From Chitinophagaceae bacterium (lineage in GTDB: Bacteria > Bacteroidota > Bacteroidia > Chitinophagales > Chitinophagaceae), in NCBI GenBank assembly GCA_014379345.1, contig JACMLY010000030.1, positions 1 to 64,000 of the forward strand: a stretch of 64,000 nt of DNA. The letters run 5' to 3'. Position numbers and translations under genes: made by a program. Below the pieces are notes generated by a model. It searched no databases. It saw nothing but the letters and a program-made list of their open reading frames with translations, and was not told the DNA's origin. This document shows, piece by piece, positions 8,451 through 18,715 of this stretch. Every line of letters begins with the position of its first letter. Positions within the stretch are counted from its first letter, which is position 1.

Positions 8451-10337
8451 TTATTTTTTACTAAACACTATTTTGGGCTTAGGAGGATTTTTCATTCCTT
8501 CTCCCATATAGAAACTGGTATGTGGAGGCTGATTATAAGCCACATTCTGCCAGGCAATGCTTAAACGGTAATGCGGGTCGTGCATCAACGTGTAAAATTT
8601 TTTATCTGTTGGAATGCTGGTGGAGAAAATTCTTAACTCTTTGCCATCTGTTGTTCGGTAAATGACTTCCTCTCTCCAGTCGCCCAAAATATCGGCGGAT
8701 AATACCGGGTTGGCTTTTGTTCCATTGTTGCTAAGGCATTGATAATTTGCCGCATTGAACAGGCGTATGGTTTGCTCATTTTCATAGTTCCATTTATCTA
8801 TATAGGTTGAGTTTAATATTTCGCTCAACACATCACCATCCCAAAATATCCCCATATTTACAGAAGGCGTTTTCTCGGATATTTTATTTCCCTTACTATC
8901 AAACATGCCTGTGATGTTTGCACCGGCCACCCAACATTCAAAACCGGGATAACGGGGATCAATATCTAATGCGAGGCCCCGGCCGGGGCCTTCACCATCT
9001 TCTCCTGCTTTTACAGATGCTTTTTTCCAAAGCACTTCGCCGGTCCTCGCGTCGCGAAAGTTTGCGCCTGCATCGGCAAATCGTTCCTGTATATCAAATA
9101 CCTCGAGACCGGGACGTGTGGGATCAAGATCCGAAACATGCAATGCATCGCCATGACCCAGGCCAGTTGAATACAACCCTTTTCCATTATCATCGATCGT
9201 CATCGCGCCAAAAACGATTTCATCTTTTCCATCATCATCAACATCAGCTACCGACAGGTTGTGGTTTCCCTGTCCACGGTAAGCTTTATTTTCAGTTGTT
9301 CCGTCATCACTATCGAAAGTCCACAAATGCTCGATCTTTCCATTTCGAAAATTCCAAGCAGCCAGTACGGACCGCGTATAATAGCCTCTCGACATAACAA
9401 GGCTCGGTGTTTTTCCATCCAGATATGCAACGGCACCAAGAAAGCGATCCATACGGTTGCCATATCCATCGCCCCAGATTTCCTTGAGTTGATCGGTAGT
9501 AGGTGTTAATGTTGTTGGATGACGTGAAGGAATATAATCGGTTGTCGCCAACGCAACTCCGGTTAGTCCATTAAACACGGTAAGGTATTCAGGACCTGCA
9601 AGAATATACCCTTTCTCATTGCGCCAGTCTTTGCTTGAGTCACCAATTATTTTTCCCTTTGCGTCAATGGTCCCATCTCCCGTTTTCATTGCAATTTCTG
9701 CTTTGCCATCACCGTCCAGGTCGTACACCATAAACTGCGTGTAGTGTGCACCCTCACGAATATTTTTTCCAAGATTAATTGTCCACAGTAAGGTGCCATC
9801 CAGTTTGTAAGCCTGGAATATTGGTGGGTCCGTGATACCAGCCTGGCTATTATCCCGGCCTCTTCCTGTCTGATGAAGAATGATCTCGTATTCACCGTCG
9901 CCATCGAGGTCACCGACAGACGCATCATTCGGGGTATAGCCTGGTGGCGTTTGCAATGTGATCGACAAATAAGGAGCCGTACCGGGTTTTAATACAAACG
10001 ATTTACTTGCCTTGCTTTCTTTTCCTTTGGAAATAGTTTTTACGAAATACGTTTTTTGTACTGTGGAATCAACAGCATCATCTGAGAAATTGGTGGTTTT
10101 GCTGATCGGCTGTGTATTCAATTTGATCGGTTTTCCATTGGCGAGGATTCTATAGACATTGAAAGCAAGATCATCGGGCTCTGTTCCAAGTAAACGCCAG
10201 CTTACAAAAACTTTGCCGTCCGGGCCGTTAACGGCAATTACGCCCCGGTCAAGATTCTCCATTACCCGCTGGGATGAAACATCTTTTAATTTTATCGTTA
10301 GCAGAACGAGTAACACGAAGTATCTAAATAGTTTCAT
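8451..10337 (-). CDS. Secreted rhamnogalacturonan lyase, PL11
   Basis: 628 residues, the usual PL11 length. PL11 lyases cleave rhamnose-galacturonate bonds of RG-I by beta-elimination and need calcium. After the signal peptide, RVMENLDRGVIAVNGPDGKV is the characteristic family opening. The body is an eight-bladed propeller whose blades carry calcium-binding repeats: DLDGDGEYEI, DLDGDGKAEIAMKTGDGT and DVDDDGKDEIVFG. The C-terminus (DPHYRLSIAWQNVAYNQPPH) is also family-typical. The ATG at 10337 has a clean signal peptide behind it. It is the head enzyme for the downstream CE12 and GH105 genes, whose substrates it makes or exposes. No internal damage is seen. Confidence 0.96.
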   Translation of the reverse strand: MKLFRYFVLLVLLTIKLKDVSSQRVMENLDRGVIAVNGPDGKVFVSWRLLGTEPDDLAFNVYRILANGKPIKLNTQPISKTTNFSDDAVDSTVQKTYFVKTISKGKESKASKSFVLKPGTAPYLSITLQTPPGYTPNDASVGDLDGDGEYEIILHQTGRGRDNSQAGITDPPIFQAYKLDGTLLWTINLGKNIREGAHYTQFMVYDLDGDGKAEIAMKTGDGTIDAKGKIIGDSSKDWRNEKGYILAGPEYLTVFNGLTGVALATTDYIPSRHPTTLTPTTDQLKEIWGDGYGNRMDRFLGAVAYLDGKTPSLVMSRGYYTRSVLAAWNFRNGKIEHLWTFDSDDGTTENKAYRGQGNHNLSVADVDDDGKDEIVFGAMTIDDNGKGLYSTGLGHGDALHVSDLDPTRPGLEVFDIQERFADAGANFRDARTGEVLWKKASVKAGEDGEGPGRGLALDIDPRYPGFECWVAGANITGMFDSKGNKISEKTPSVNMGIFWDGDVLSEILNSTYIDKWNYENEQTIRLFNAANYQCLSNNGTKANPVLSADILGDWREEVIYRTTDGKELRIFSTSIPTDKKFYTLMHDPHYRLSIAWQNVAYNQPPHTSFYMGEGMKNPPKPKIVFSKK

Positions 10338-10443
10338 TTTGTTGAGTTATGCTTTAATTGAATCGAAATTCTGCTGGCTTAATGTATTGATTGATCGCAG
10401 GGAATTATTGAACTCGTCAAAGAAACCGAATGAATAACACCAT

Positions 10444-11907
10444 TTAGTTTTTTCCCAGTTTCATTTCTTCAGAATTCGCCACATTCAAAGGTTTGCCGTC
10501 TGCACCTGTAATCATCACATCGCTAAACACCCAATTTTTTGCGTACGAGATACCGCCGGCACTTTTGCCTCTTACATTGACGTTATTAAAATGAAAACCT
10601 TGCAGGGCGGATTCAATTAGTCCTGCAGCATTCACCACTTTTGTTACGCCGGTTGCAGTAATGTTTGAAACATAAATGTTTCTGAATGTTGGAATCCCTT
10701 TTTCTGACGGTTCTACTTTTTGCAGCAGCGTTTTCCAGTGAGCAGGTAGGGAGTCATAGTGATATCCATCAGGTAATTTAGAATAACTGTAAGCAGGATT
10801 CCAGTTCATTGTAAATTGAAAAGCGGTGCCGACACTGTCCATTTGAATATTTTGAAAATGAATATCTTCAACGATGCCGCCCCTTGTTGTAGCAGATTTT
10901 ATGTGGAATCCATTGCCTGTACCTTTACCAACAAGATCTGTTGCCAGTACATGCCTGATGCCACCTGAAGTTTCACTGCCAAGTGTAACAAGTCCGCCTC
11001 CTTTGCGCGCAATGCATTTACGAATGACTACATATTCTGTAGGGCGATTCACTCTTAGGCCGTCCCAATCGCGTCCCGACTTTAAAACAAAATCATCGTC
11101 ATTACAATCGATATCACAATTTTCGATCAATACCCATGATGATGAGTCCACATCTACACCATCGGTGCTCGGGCCTTTGCCATCTTCATTGTTCCGGACA
11201 ATGAGCCCGTCTACTGTGAGATGATCCGAGTATAACAGCTGCACTGTCCAGAAGCCTGCATTTTTCACTGTAATTTCTTTCACTGTAATATCGGAGGAGT
11301 TTTGTACTAAGATCGTACGCACCCGTTTTGCGTCATAGTCAACTATCCAGCGGAGTCCTTTTGGTTCATACTCTCTGCGCATTGCCCAATATTTATCCCA
11401 GCAGAATTTCCCCCGGGCATTAATGATGCCCGGGCCACTCAGTGCTGCGTTGGTGGTATTGAGAATATTGATGAGTGCCGCAGGCCATTTCATTTCTATG
11501 CCTGCAATCCTTGTATCTATCTCCGGGTAATCGGAAAAACTTTCGCTACCCAATATCAACACGCCCTGATCAATATGCAGATTAACATTTTTTTTCAAAA
11601 AGATGGCGCCGGTAACATAAGTGCCGGGTTTAAATCGTACAACGCCTCCGCCTTTGGCTGAACAGGCGTCGACGGCTTTTTGAATCGCCTTTGTACTTAT
11701 TGTTACTCCGTCGCTAATGGCTCCATATCGGTTGACAAAAAAAATTTGCTTACCAGACGGAAATTTTCTGGCTCCCACTTTTTTTATCCAGCCTGCCTGG
11801 TTGATATTATCTGTTGCCGGAATAGATCCCTGCGCAAAGAATATCTGCGGAATGAAAAGAGATATAAATGTTATTGTAAAACTTCGAAGAATCACTACTA
11901 CAAACAT
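10444..11907 (-). CDS. Secreted GH28 polygalacturonase / RG hydrolase family
   Basis: 487 residues with a signal peptide (IFFAQ). It has a right-handed parallel beta-helix with the GH28 opening FVNRYGAISDGVTISTKAIQ. Active-site segments are recognisable: STDGVDVDSS (general-acid Asp), CNDDDFVLKSG (paired Asp) and HIKSATTRGG in place of the RIK motif. The usual GHG is represented by GGGLVTLGSE, so the conserved His is not where the canonical endo-polygalacturonase has it. That pattern is commoner in exo-acting or RG-I-specific members, so endo-polygalacturonase activity should not be assumed. It is 106 bases upstream of PL11 on the same strand. Confidence 0.93.
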   Translation of the reverse strand: MFVVVILRSFTITFISLFIPQIFFAQGSIPATDNINQAGWIKKVGARKFPSGKQIFFVNRYGAISDGVTISTKAIQKAVDACSAKGGGVVRFKPGTYVTGAIFLKKNVNLHIDQGVLILGSESFSDYPEIDTRIAGIEMKWPAALINILNTTNAALSGPGIINARGKFCWDKYWAMRREYEPKGLRWIVDYDAKRVRTILVQNSSDITVKEITVKNAGFWTVQLLYSDHLTVDGLIVRNNEDGKGPSTDGVDVDSSSWVLIENCDIDCNDDDFVLKSGRDWDGLRVNRPTEYVVIRKCIARKGGGLVTLGSETSGGIRHVLATDLVGKGTGNGFHIKSATTRGGIVEDIHFQNIQMDSVGTAFQFTMNWNPAYSYSKLPDGYHYDSLPAHWKTLLQKVEPSEKGIPTFRNIYVSNITATGVTKVVNAAGLIESALQGFHFNNVNVRGKSAGGISYAKNWVFSDVMITGADGKPLNVANSEEMKLGKN

Positions 11908-11983
11908 GGCGGAGCAATCTTAAGGCAGTAAAATAGTTCTTCTAAACCTTGTGGCTATCCTGACGCATCCTGTTAAAGGTTTT

Positions 11984-12038
11984 TTGCCACTAATTCCACG
12001 AATTACCACGAATTTAATTCGTGCAGATTCGTGGCAAA
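11984..12038. repeat. 55-base palindrome, 'cgaatt' family
   Basis: TTTGCCAC opens the element and GTGGCAAA closes it; inner arms CCACGAATT/AATTCGTG pair as well. It is the same family as 5405-5463, and again lies just past the stop codon of a minus-strand hydrolase gene (stop at 12051) and before the next gene. Confidence 0.8.
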
Positions 12039-12050
12039 TGTATTCGGCTG

Positions 12051-12995
12051 TTAATTACCCGAAATTTTCTGGAACTCGGCTTGTGAAACTGTAAATACAG
12101 TTCCATGGCTTGTGCCTTTGGGAAAACTGATTTTGTCTGAGATATCCGTCCAGTTAATAAGGTCCGTAGAAGTAACTGCACCATATGTATGGGAGGTATA
12201 TTTATCGAAGTAGATGATCCACTGCTTTCCCAGTTTCAGTACTGTAGGGCCTTCCGCCCAATAATTCCCGGTTATCGGCGCCGTTGGTTTGCTATACTTA
12301 CCGCCAAGATTTTTGCTTGTGGCTATGCGCAGGTTTTTTTGGGGTGGATTACGCGTTTCATCTTTCAGGAACATCAGGTATTGCTTTCCATTTTTTTGGA
12401 TGGTTGCATCAATCACATTGAATCCCTGGTCGTATAATAATTTTGCTTTGCTAAATATTTTGAACTCTTTTGTAATCGTATAATACATGCGGTGATTGTA
12501 CTTGTCATCCCCCGTTTTTTCGGACGATGCAAACCTTCCTGGAATAGTGGTTGCCCAAAAAATAATGTATTCTTTTTTTCCGTCGTCATAAAAAATTTCA
12601 GGGGCCCAGCAATTCCTTGCAGAATCTTCCTGTTCCATTACAGGAATATATTGCTGGTCGCTCCAACGGATCAAATCATCGGACGAAGCATAGCCGATTC
12701 CTCTTTCATTCCAACTTACTGTCCAGACCATATGAAATTTTGCATCTGCTCCACGGACTATACAGGGATCGCGCATTAGTTTATCCTTACCTGCCGTAGG
12801 CCTTAAAAAAGAGCTATCATTTTTCAAGCTTTTCCAGGTATAGCCATCATGACTATAGGCAAGATGCAAACCATCCTGACCGTTATTCTTAAAATAAGAG
12901 AACAGGTAAACCTTATCGTTGGATTGCGCTTCGATAATCATCGTACTGAACATGAAAAAAAAACATCCAACTAATTTTTGTGCCTGATGTATCAT
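12051..12995 (-). CDS. Secreted GH43-like five-bladed beta-propeller protein
   Basis: 314 residues with a signal peptide ending EAQ. The repeated pattern of blades (YLFSYFKNNGQDGLHLAYS; RDPCIVRGADAKFHMVWT; CWAPEIFYDDGKKEYIIFW; YWAEGPTVLKLGKQWIIYFD) is that of the GH43/GH32 clan. Likely catalytic carboxylates are the Asp of RDPCI, the Asp of NVIDATI and the Glu of WAEGPTV, the usual base, pKa-tuning and acid positions. This supports an alpha-L-arabinosidase-type or related exo-activity on side chains, but the substrate cannot be read. It lies between the DUF4450 gene and GH28, on the same strand, with about 200-base gaps, so its own promoter is possible. Confidence 0.87.
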   Translation of the reverse strand: MIHQAQKLVGCFFFMFSTMIIEAQSNDKVYLFSYFKNNGQDGLHLAYSHDGYTWKSLKNDSSFLRPTAGKDKLMRDPCIVRGADAKFHMVWTVSWNERGIGYASSDDLIRWSDQQYIPVMEQEDSARNCWAPEIFYDDGKKEYIIFWATTIPGRFASSEKTGDDKYNHRMYYTITKEFKIFSKAKLLYDQGFNVIDATIQKNGKQYLMFLKDETRNPPQKNLRIATSKNLGGKYSKPTAPITGNYWAEGPTVLKLGKQWIIYFDKYTSHTYGAVTSTDLINWTDISDKISFPKGTSHGTVFTVSQAEFQKISGN

Positions 12996-13207
12996 ATACT
13001 ATATTTTTCGAATGATATCCAATGTTCTTCAAATATGCTTTGTCAGAAATTCTTTAAAATAAATCATTCACTGATCTCTCGCGAAGACGGTAAGACGCAA
13101 AGAGAGGTTTGACATTCACGGTCTGACCTGTTTTTTCGACACTTATTTTTGCAAAAGCACTATCTGAAGCCACCAGGATTTTTCGAACATTCGGATTATA
13201 TAACCAA

Positions 13208-16200
13208 TCATTTGCTTCTTAGCAACGTCGCACTCATCAAACCTATCAAAACATCATTAGCCATAGTTCTCACGGTCAGCGTTTCCAGCTCTTTTGTTTC
13301 ATCAAGCGGAAGGTCCAGTATGGTCGCTGCGCCACCGTCTATGGCGCGATTGCTAAATCCCTTGATTGATGTGTAATTTTTAAAATCAGTATGTACCAAT
13401 CCTGTTTTAAGATGCAATCTGGGTGGCTTCGGCTGATTAAATGTAAAAGCATATCCATCCTCTACATAGTCCTGCTCAATCGGCCACCAGGTTTCGGGAT
13501 TGATAAGCGATAAGATGGCTGTTGTTCCATCTTTATATTTTACAATGAGCTCTCCATTTACAAACCGGCTCTGCATCGGATTTGTAGAACCTGCCATCAG
13601 TAAATAAATATGCATCGCTTTTCCCGAAAGGGGGATGCTGATTGAGTCGGGATAATTATCCCACAATGAAGTGAATGACACATTTTGATTTGGACCTGGT
13701 CCTGGTGTGGAAAACGGAATGCCTTGTTCTAAAACAATCTCATTGTTTGTGCCGGCTCTTTGCCGTAACCCGTTATCATCAATAATGGCAGTAGCTAGTG
13801 GATAGCACCAGTTGCCAATGCCGTGTGTGGGTAATTGCAGGGTGGGGGATTGAGGACGCGGGCTTAAGTAATTATTTGAAAAAATATTCGTGACCCTGTC
13901 ATTAAAAAAAGGTGTAAGATTTATTTTCTCATAGATATTTTTTTCCTGCCTGTCGATGTTCCATTGTTGCAGATATCCTTTTATTTTATTACGCCCCGCT
14001 TCGATCTCAATAAGATTTGTTCCGGCTCGTAACAATTTCTGTTGAACTGAAATATCTATTGTGTTTTCTTTATTCAGAGATATTTGTTGCACGAAGGCAT
14101 TTGAGCCGCGATTTACGGTGATCGTTGCATCGCCTGTCATCGAATGATTAAGTACCCTGAATCGTAACGAGTTTTTTTCAGTACTGCCGGTCATTACGAT
14201 TTCTGCCGCTGGTTTCACTTTAAAGCAAACTGGTTGCCACCAGCTAAATGATCCTTGTTTAAGTTTTACAAAAATTGTTTTATTTCCCTCAGAGAGATTA
14301 ATTCGCGCTTCTAACGATTTGTTCGTGGTGCTTACCTGCGTCAACATTTGTTGGGGGTCATAGATTTGAAGCAAACTGGCTTTTTTAGTGTCAGCAACAA
14401 GCATATTACCCGGTGAATAATCAGGTTTTGTTGTTACTGTCGTCAGTGGATCACCTGCCCACTCGATATCAATGATGTATTTGTTTAGTAATCCAGCTTC
14501 GATTTCGATCCGGGGAACACTCATTACGGTGTCTGTCATCTTCCAGGAAATGTTTTTGCCATTCAGTTTTACACTTCTTATCTCATCGCGTGCCGCCCTT
14601 ACCTGCAAATGAAGTTGTAATGGTTTGACAAAGGAAGATATGATTGTATAACGATCGTCATTACCCGTCCTTTTAAAATTAAAATCAATGTCAGCGATCT
14701 TCAGTGTTGCATGATCCCAGTCTAACGGATAGCCGGGTCTGATCACCAGTTTATTGTTTAATGCATCTGGCAGAATTCCGAATACGCCTTCTACCAGCGA
14801 TCGGGCAGCCATGCCGATGGGATCGGCGAAGTCGCGGTAAAGTTCGCCACGGACAGCATCATAAAAAGGCAACTGCTGAAATCCGCCCGGGCTACTGCTC
14901 AGGTACATGCTTTCAAGGATGGAAGTTTTCCATAAATGAAAAGCTGCATCAGCTCTTCCTCCCTGCCAGTAGGCTAATGCAGCATGAAGATTTTCGGCCA
15001 ATGCCACATTATTGATGGACCAGGTGTATGGATGCCAGCTAGTGGTTGATAAAACGAAACCACTATCGGGAAACCCGATTGCTCTTACCGGAATATGCGG
15101 AATTTCATTGTCGATATACCTGAGCGATTGGTATGCCTGGAAAATATCCGGAACCTCTGAGTCGATAGTATGATAGATCGTCCAGAGTGCAGCAGACGGA
15201 TGAATAGATTTTAATCCAAGTAGGTCTTTGTATTCTGCATACCATCCTTTTTCAGGTATCCATAATTTGGTTTGAATTGCCTGAAGGATTTTATCAGCTT
15301 CTTTTTTGTAAATACTTCCATCTTCGCCAATTTTAACGGCTAATTCTGCAGCCAGCTTATTTGCCCGATAGTTGTAGGCGGATGAATGGGTTACGCCTCC
15401 TCCGCTATATTGCAATGCATCACTTGCCCAGATACAGCAATAGGCATCATAAAGGCCATCGCCATCTGCATCGAAATTTCTTTTTTCCCAGTCAAAATGC
15501 TTTTGTATTACCGGCCATATTTGCTTTGCAAAAGCGATATCTCCTGTCCAGTTAAAATGAGTCATTAGCTGATCGATGAAAACAAGGTTCATATCATAAT
15601 GATGGGGCCGGATGTCGCCATTTGGATTTCGACAGATATAGCCACTACTGAACATAGCAGTTCCCATTTTTTCGAGCTGGCGTGCAAAATGCAAGGCTGT
15701 ATCTGGTGTAACAGGGCCGCTTTCGGGTGTGGTTACCTGTGATTTTGCATAACTGCTGAAATGAGTACGCGCCCTGTCATGCCATCCCAGGGGATCAGCT
15801 GTATAAGCGCCCCTCCAGGCCGGCAAACGCATACGCCATGCAATAGCGCCATGCATGTAGGAGGGTGTTTCCCATATTGCATCGGCAGCAATGCCAAGTG
15901 CGCCACCTAAAGTATTTAAGTATAGGTCGGGGGTAACCAGTGTTACCCGATCAACTATTTTTTTTCTCGCAGACTCAGCATGATTGAAAATGACAGGCAA
16001 CTCATTATAACCAGGTAAAGAATCCAGCGGACTATTCTGAAGGAGGTAGTAGCCCGTTTGATTTGTCAGAGAAATTTTTCCGGTGATGACCGGTGTTGAA
16101 GAGGCACTGGATTGATACAGTACAGATGGTAATTGCTGTTTGGCTGCATCTGCAAGATGCGCTAAGGTACCGGCAGCAAATACGCCTGCCATCGATTTTA

Positions 16201-16915
16201 AATTTTGTGCAGTTCCACCTGTCTTGATTCCCTGCGATGGAATATGTTGAATTTCGTACAGCTCCATTTCACTCAACACTTTTCCCGTCCCGTAATGAAG
16301 CTGAAATTTATTTTCTTTGATCTGAAACGTATTATCAGTGCAATATTCCGGATGCAGGTAAAATGAAGATTCAGGGTCTGCACCAATATCGCCATCCCTG
16401 GAGAATCTTTTACCCGATGCTCCTCCATACACCCATATCAATTCAGTTTTTTGTTCAACTCCTGTAAGTGTATACTGAATGATCATTCCCTCTCTATTGG
16501 CGAGTGCAAGAATAGTAAGTTTTAACAGTCCGTTTCCAAGTAGAGGATCCTTTATTTCATAGACCATCGAACCGGGACGGTAAATGGTTTTTATGTTTTG
16601 TGCATCGATCAGCCATTTACTATTGTTGCCTGCGATCAGGCCGAGTTTAAAATTCCCTCCCATGCCCGGCATATAAAAAGCAAATTCGGGAAGGTCACCG
16701 GTTTCTATTCTGAATCCCGTATTGGTGCCATATAGAGCACGATTGAAACGAAGACCGCCATTTACCCTTACAAAATCGGAGCCCTGTGGCTGGTAATGGA
16801 TTTTTCGCTGCTTGTTGTGCCACCATCCATTATCATTGGTCTGGGCATTTGAAATGTTGCAGATAGAGCCACAAAATAAAATAATACAAAATGCATTCGA
16901 TGTAAGTCTGCACAT
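13208..16915 (-). CDS. Very large secreted DUF4450 protein
   Basis: 1235 residues with a signal peptide (IILFCGSICNISNAQ). The N-terminal third (NGGLRFNRALYGTN, LPEFAFYMPGMGGNFKLGLI) matches what I recall of DUF4450, a family of unknown function found in Bacteroidota polysaccharide loci. The middle (about 330-730) is helical and Trp-rich with a six-hairpin glycosidase look (NLVFIDQLMTHFNWTGD, DADGDGLYDAYCCIWASDAL, YNYRANKLAAELA). The C-terminal 400 residues are beta-rich modules, one with WDNYPDSISIPLSGKA resembling carbohydrate-binding folds. The combination suggests a large exo-glycosidase acting on a branched pectin side chain; the reaction is unknown. It is 171 bases downstream of GH51 on the same strand. 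Confidence 0.87.
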   Translation of the reverse strand: MCRLTSNAFCIILFCGSICNISNAQTNDNGWWHNKQRKIHYQPQGSDFVRVNGGLRFNRALYGTNTGFRIETGDLPEFAFYMPGMGGNFKLGLIAGNNSKWLIDAQNIKTIYRPGSMVYEIKDPLLGNGLLKLTILALANREGMIIQYTLTGVEQKTELIWVYGGASGKRFSRDGDIGADPESSFYLHPEYCTDNTFQIKENKFQLHYGTGKVLSEMELYEIQHIPSQGIKTGGTAQNLKSMAGVFAAGTLAHLADAAKQQLPSVLYQSSASSTPVITGKISLTNQTGYYLLQNSPLDSLPGYNELPVIFNHAESARKKIVDRVTLVTPDLYLNTLGGALGIAADAIWETPSYMHGAIAWRMRLPAWRGAYTADPLGWHDRARTHFSSYAKSQVTTPESGPVTPDTALHFARQLEKMGTAMFSSGYICRNPNGDIRPHHYDMNLVFIDQLMTHFNWTGDIAFAKQIWPVIQKHFDWEKRNFDADGDGLYDAYCCIWASDALQYSGGGVTHSSAYNYRANKLAAELAVKIGEDGSIYKKEADKILQAIQTKLWIPEKGWYAEYKDLLGLKSIHPSAALWTIYHTIDSEVPDIFQAYQSLRYIDNEIPHIPVRAIGFPDSGFVLSTTSWHPYTWSINNVALAENLHAALAYWQGGRADAAFHLWKTSILESMYLSSSPGGFQQLPFYDAVRGELYRDFADPIGMAARSLVEGVFGILPDALNNKLVIRPGYPLDWDHATLKIADIDFNFKRTGNDDRYTIISSFVKPLQLHLQVRAARDEIRSVKLNGKNISWKMTDTVMSVPRIEIEAGLLNKYIIDIEWAGDPLTTVTTKPDYSPGNMLVADTKKASLLQIYDPQQMLTQVSTTNKSLEARINLSEGNKTIFVKLKQGSFSWWQPVCFKVKPAAEIVMTGSTEKNSLRFRVLNHSMTGDATITVNRGSNAFVQQISLNKENTIDISVQQKLLRAGTNLIEIEAGRNKIKGYLQQWNIDRQEKNIYEKINLTPFFNDRVTNIFSNNYLSPRPQSPTLQLPTHGIGNWCYPLATAIIDDNGLRQRAGTNNEIVLEQGIPFSTPGPGPNQNVSFTSLWDNYPDSISIPLSGKAMHIYLLMAGSTNPMQSRFVNGELIVKYKDGTTAILSLINPETWWPIEQDYVEDGYAFTFNQPKPPRLHLKTGLVHTDFKNYTSIKGFSNRAIDGGAATILDLPLDETKELETLTVRTMANDVLIGLMSATLLRSK

Positions 16916-17086
16916 TATATAAAGTTGTTTGTTAATTCGGGTAAGGTTTCAAAATGTTTTCCAGGCCAGGCATCATGTATAGAATCTTAGTGTTCTTCTT
17001 GCTTTCCGTTGTGCTCCTGCGTTGGGCGGGTTGTGAACCCCCTGACTATACAATCAGCAGCACCACGAACAACATGTTCCCGGATA

Positions 17087-18652
17087 TTATTTAAGCTCTA
17101 TCACTACTACACTTTTTGATGGCAGATCAACTACCAGTTTATTTCCTTCTTTTTTGGCTGCACTGAATTTTGCGATCTGAATCGTATTCATTTTATCAAA
17201 ACTATTAATATCAGTGAGCTTTGCAGAAGTCAGTACCTGACCTGTCACTGTCTTCCAGTTCACGGCATCCATAGAGATAGTTACCGGGATATTTTTATTG
17301 GGGTCAATATTAACAAACGAGAGATGAATGGTGCCTGTTGAATCCTGCGAAGCAGAAACATTGACGGCAGGAAGGTTTTGGTTTTCGAGTGTATAATCAG
17401 GCGTGCTGATTGTAAACGGAAGATATTTTGCGTCCTGGTGAACCTTGTACATATCGAAAATATGGTAAGTAGGAGTGAGTAACATCTTTCTGCCCTCTGT
17501 AAGAATGATGGCCTGAAGCACATTTACCGTTTGTGCCAGGTTCGCCATTCTTACCCTGTCGCTATGATTGTTAAAAATGTTTAAGGTTGTTCCGGCAATG
17601 AGTGCATCACGTAAGCTGTTTTGCTGATACAGAAATCCTGGATTTGTTCCGGGTTCCACATCAGTCCAGATGCCCCATTCATCTACTACCAGTGCAACTC
17701 TTTTGGCGCTGTCATATTTGTCCATGATGGCAGCATGTTTTGCGACCAGTTCGTCCATGAACAGGCAATTCTTCATTGTCTGGAAATATTCTTTTTCATC
17801 AAACTTTGTTGCAGATCCTTTTTTTGACCAATTGCCTGTTGGAATTGTATAATGGTGTAGTGAGAGGCCCCACATCTGGTTGGCACGGATATTTTTCATG
17901 CAAACCTCTGTCCAGTTATAGTCTCTGGAATTTGCGCCACCGGCTACTTTGCGCAATGGTGTGCCGGGATAATTTCTGGCATAGGTAGCATAACGTTTGT
18001 ACTCACCCGCATAATACTCTGCAGTCATATTGCCGCCGCAACCCCAATTCTCATTCCCGATTCCCCAGTAGGTTACCCGCCATGGTTCCTCACGGCCATT
18101 TTCTTTTCGTAAGGCTGCCATGGGGCTTACTCCATTAAAATTTACATACTCTACCCATTTGGCCATTTCTTCTACTGTTCCGCTTCCAACATTTCCGGCA
18201 ATGTATGCCTCGCATTTCAGTAAACTTATCAACTCTAAAAATTCATGTGTTCCAAAACTGTTATCCTCCGTTACTCCACCCCAATGCGTGTTGATCATTT
18301 TGGGACGTTCTTTTGGTTTTCCTATTCCATCCCTCCAATGGTATTCATCAGCAAAGCAGCCTCCCGGCCATCGAAGATTGGGCACGTTTATTTTTTTCAA
18401 TGCTTCTACAACATCGAGCCGTATGCGGCCCTGGCGGGGAACCTTCATGGTATCGGCTACCCAGAATCCATCATAGATACACCGGCCCAGATGCTCCGAA
18501 AAATGGCCATAGATATGCCGGCTGATATTGTGTTTTGATGCTTTCGTATCAATAGCGATCTCCGCAGCTTTTTGTGCGGATACGCAAATACCGATCAAAA
18601 CAAAAAATGAAAGCACTAATGCATGCCTGAATAATTTAGTAGAATATATCAT
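17087..18652 (-). CDS. Secreted GH51 alpha-L-arabinofuranosidase
   Basis: 521 residues. GH51 enzymes release terminal arabinofuranose from arabinan and arabinogalactan side chains. Family motifs are intact: [29 protein letters not shown] with the acid/base Glu (around residue 205) and VVDEWGIW with the nucleophile Glu (around 320), then a C-terminal beta-sandwich. The start at 18652 gives a compact signal peptide ([16 protein letters not shown]). An in-frame ATG at 18697 would add 15 residues and has GGGGGA just upstream, so it remains possible. GH51 is often cytoplasmic in other phyla, so the signal peptide places this one outside the cytoplasm. It lies downstream of the 339-residue propeller gene on the same strand. 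Confidence 0.95.
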   Translation of the reverse strand: MIYSTKLFRHALVLSFFVLIGICVSAQKAAEIAIDTKASKHNISRHIYGHFSEHLGRCIYDGFWVADTMKVPRQGRIRLDVVEALKKINVPNLRWPGGCFADEYHWRDGIGKPKERPKMINTHWGGVTEDNSFGTHEFLELISLLKCEAYIAGNVGSGTVEEMAKWVEYVNFNGVSPMAALRKENGREEPWRVTYWGIGNENWGCGGNMTAEYYAGEYKRYATYARNYPGTPLRKVAGGANSRDYNWTEVCMKNIRANQMWGLSLHHYTIPTGNWSKKGSATKFDEKEYFQTMKNCLFMDELVAKHAAIMDKYDSAKRVALVVDEWGIWTDVEPGTNPGFLYQQNSLRDALIAGTTLNIFNNHSDRVRMANLAQTVNVLQAIILTEGRKMLLTPTYHIFDMYKVHQDAKYLPFTISTPDYTLENQNLPAVNVSASQDSTGTIHLSFVNIDPNKNIPVTISMDAVNWKTVTGQVLTSAKLTDINSFDKMNTIQIAKFSAAKKEGNKLVVDLPSKSVVVIELK

Positions 18653-18715
18653 ATGGTGCTTGGTTTCTGAATACAATAGTACTGATAACTGTCGCATGGT
18701 CCCCCAGATAAAAAC

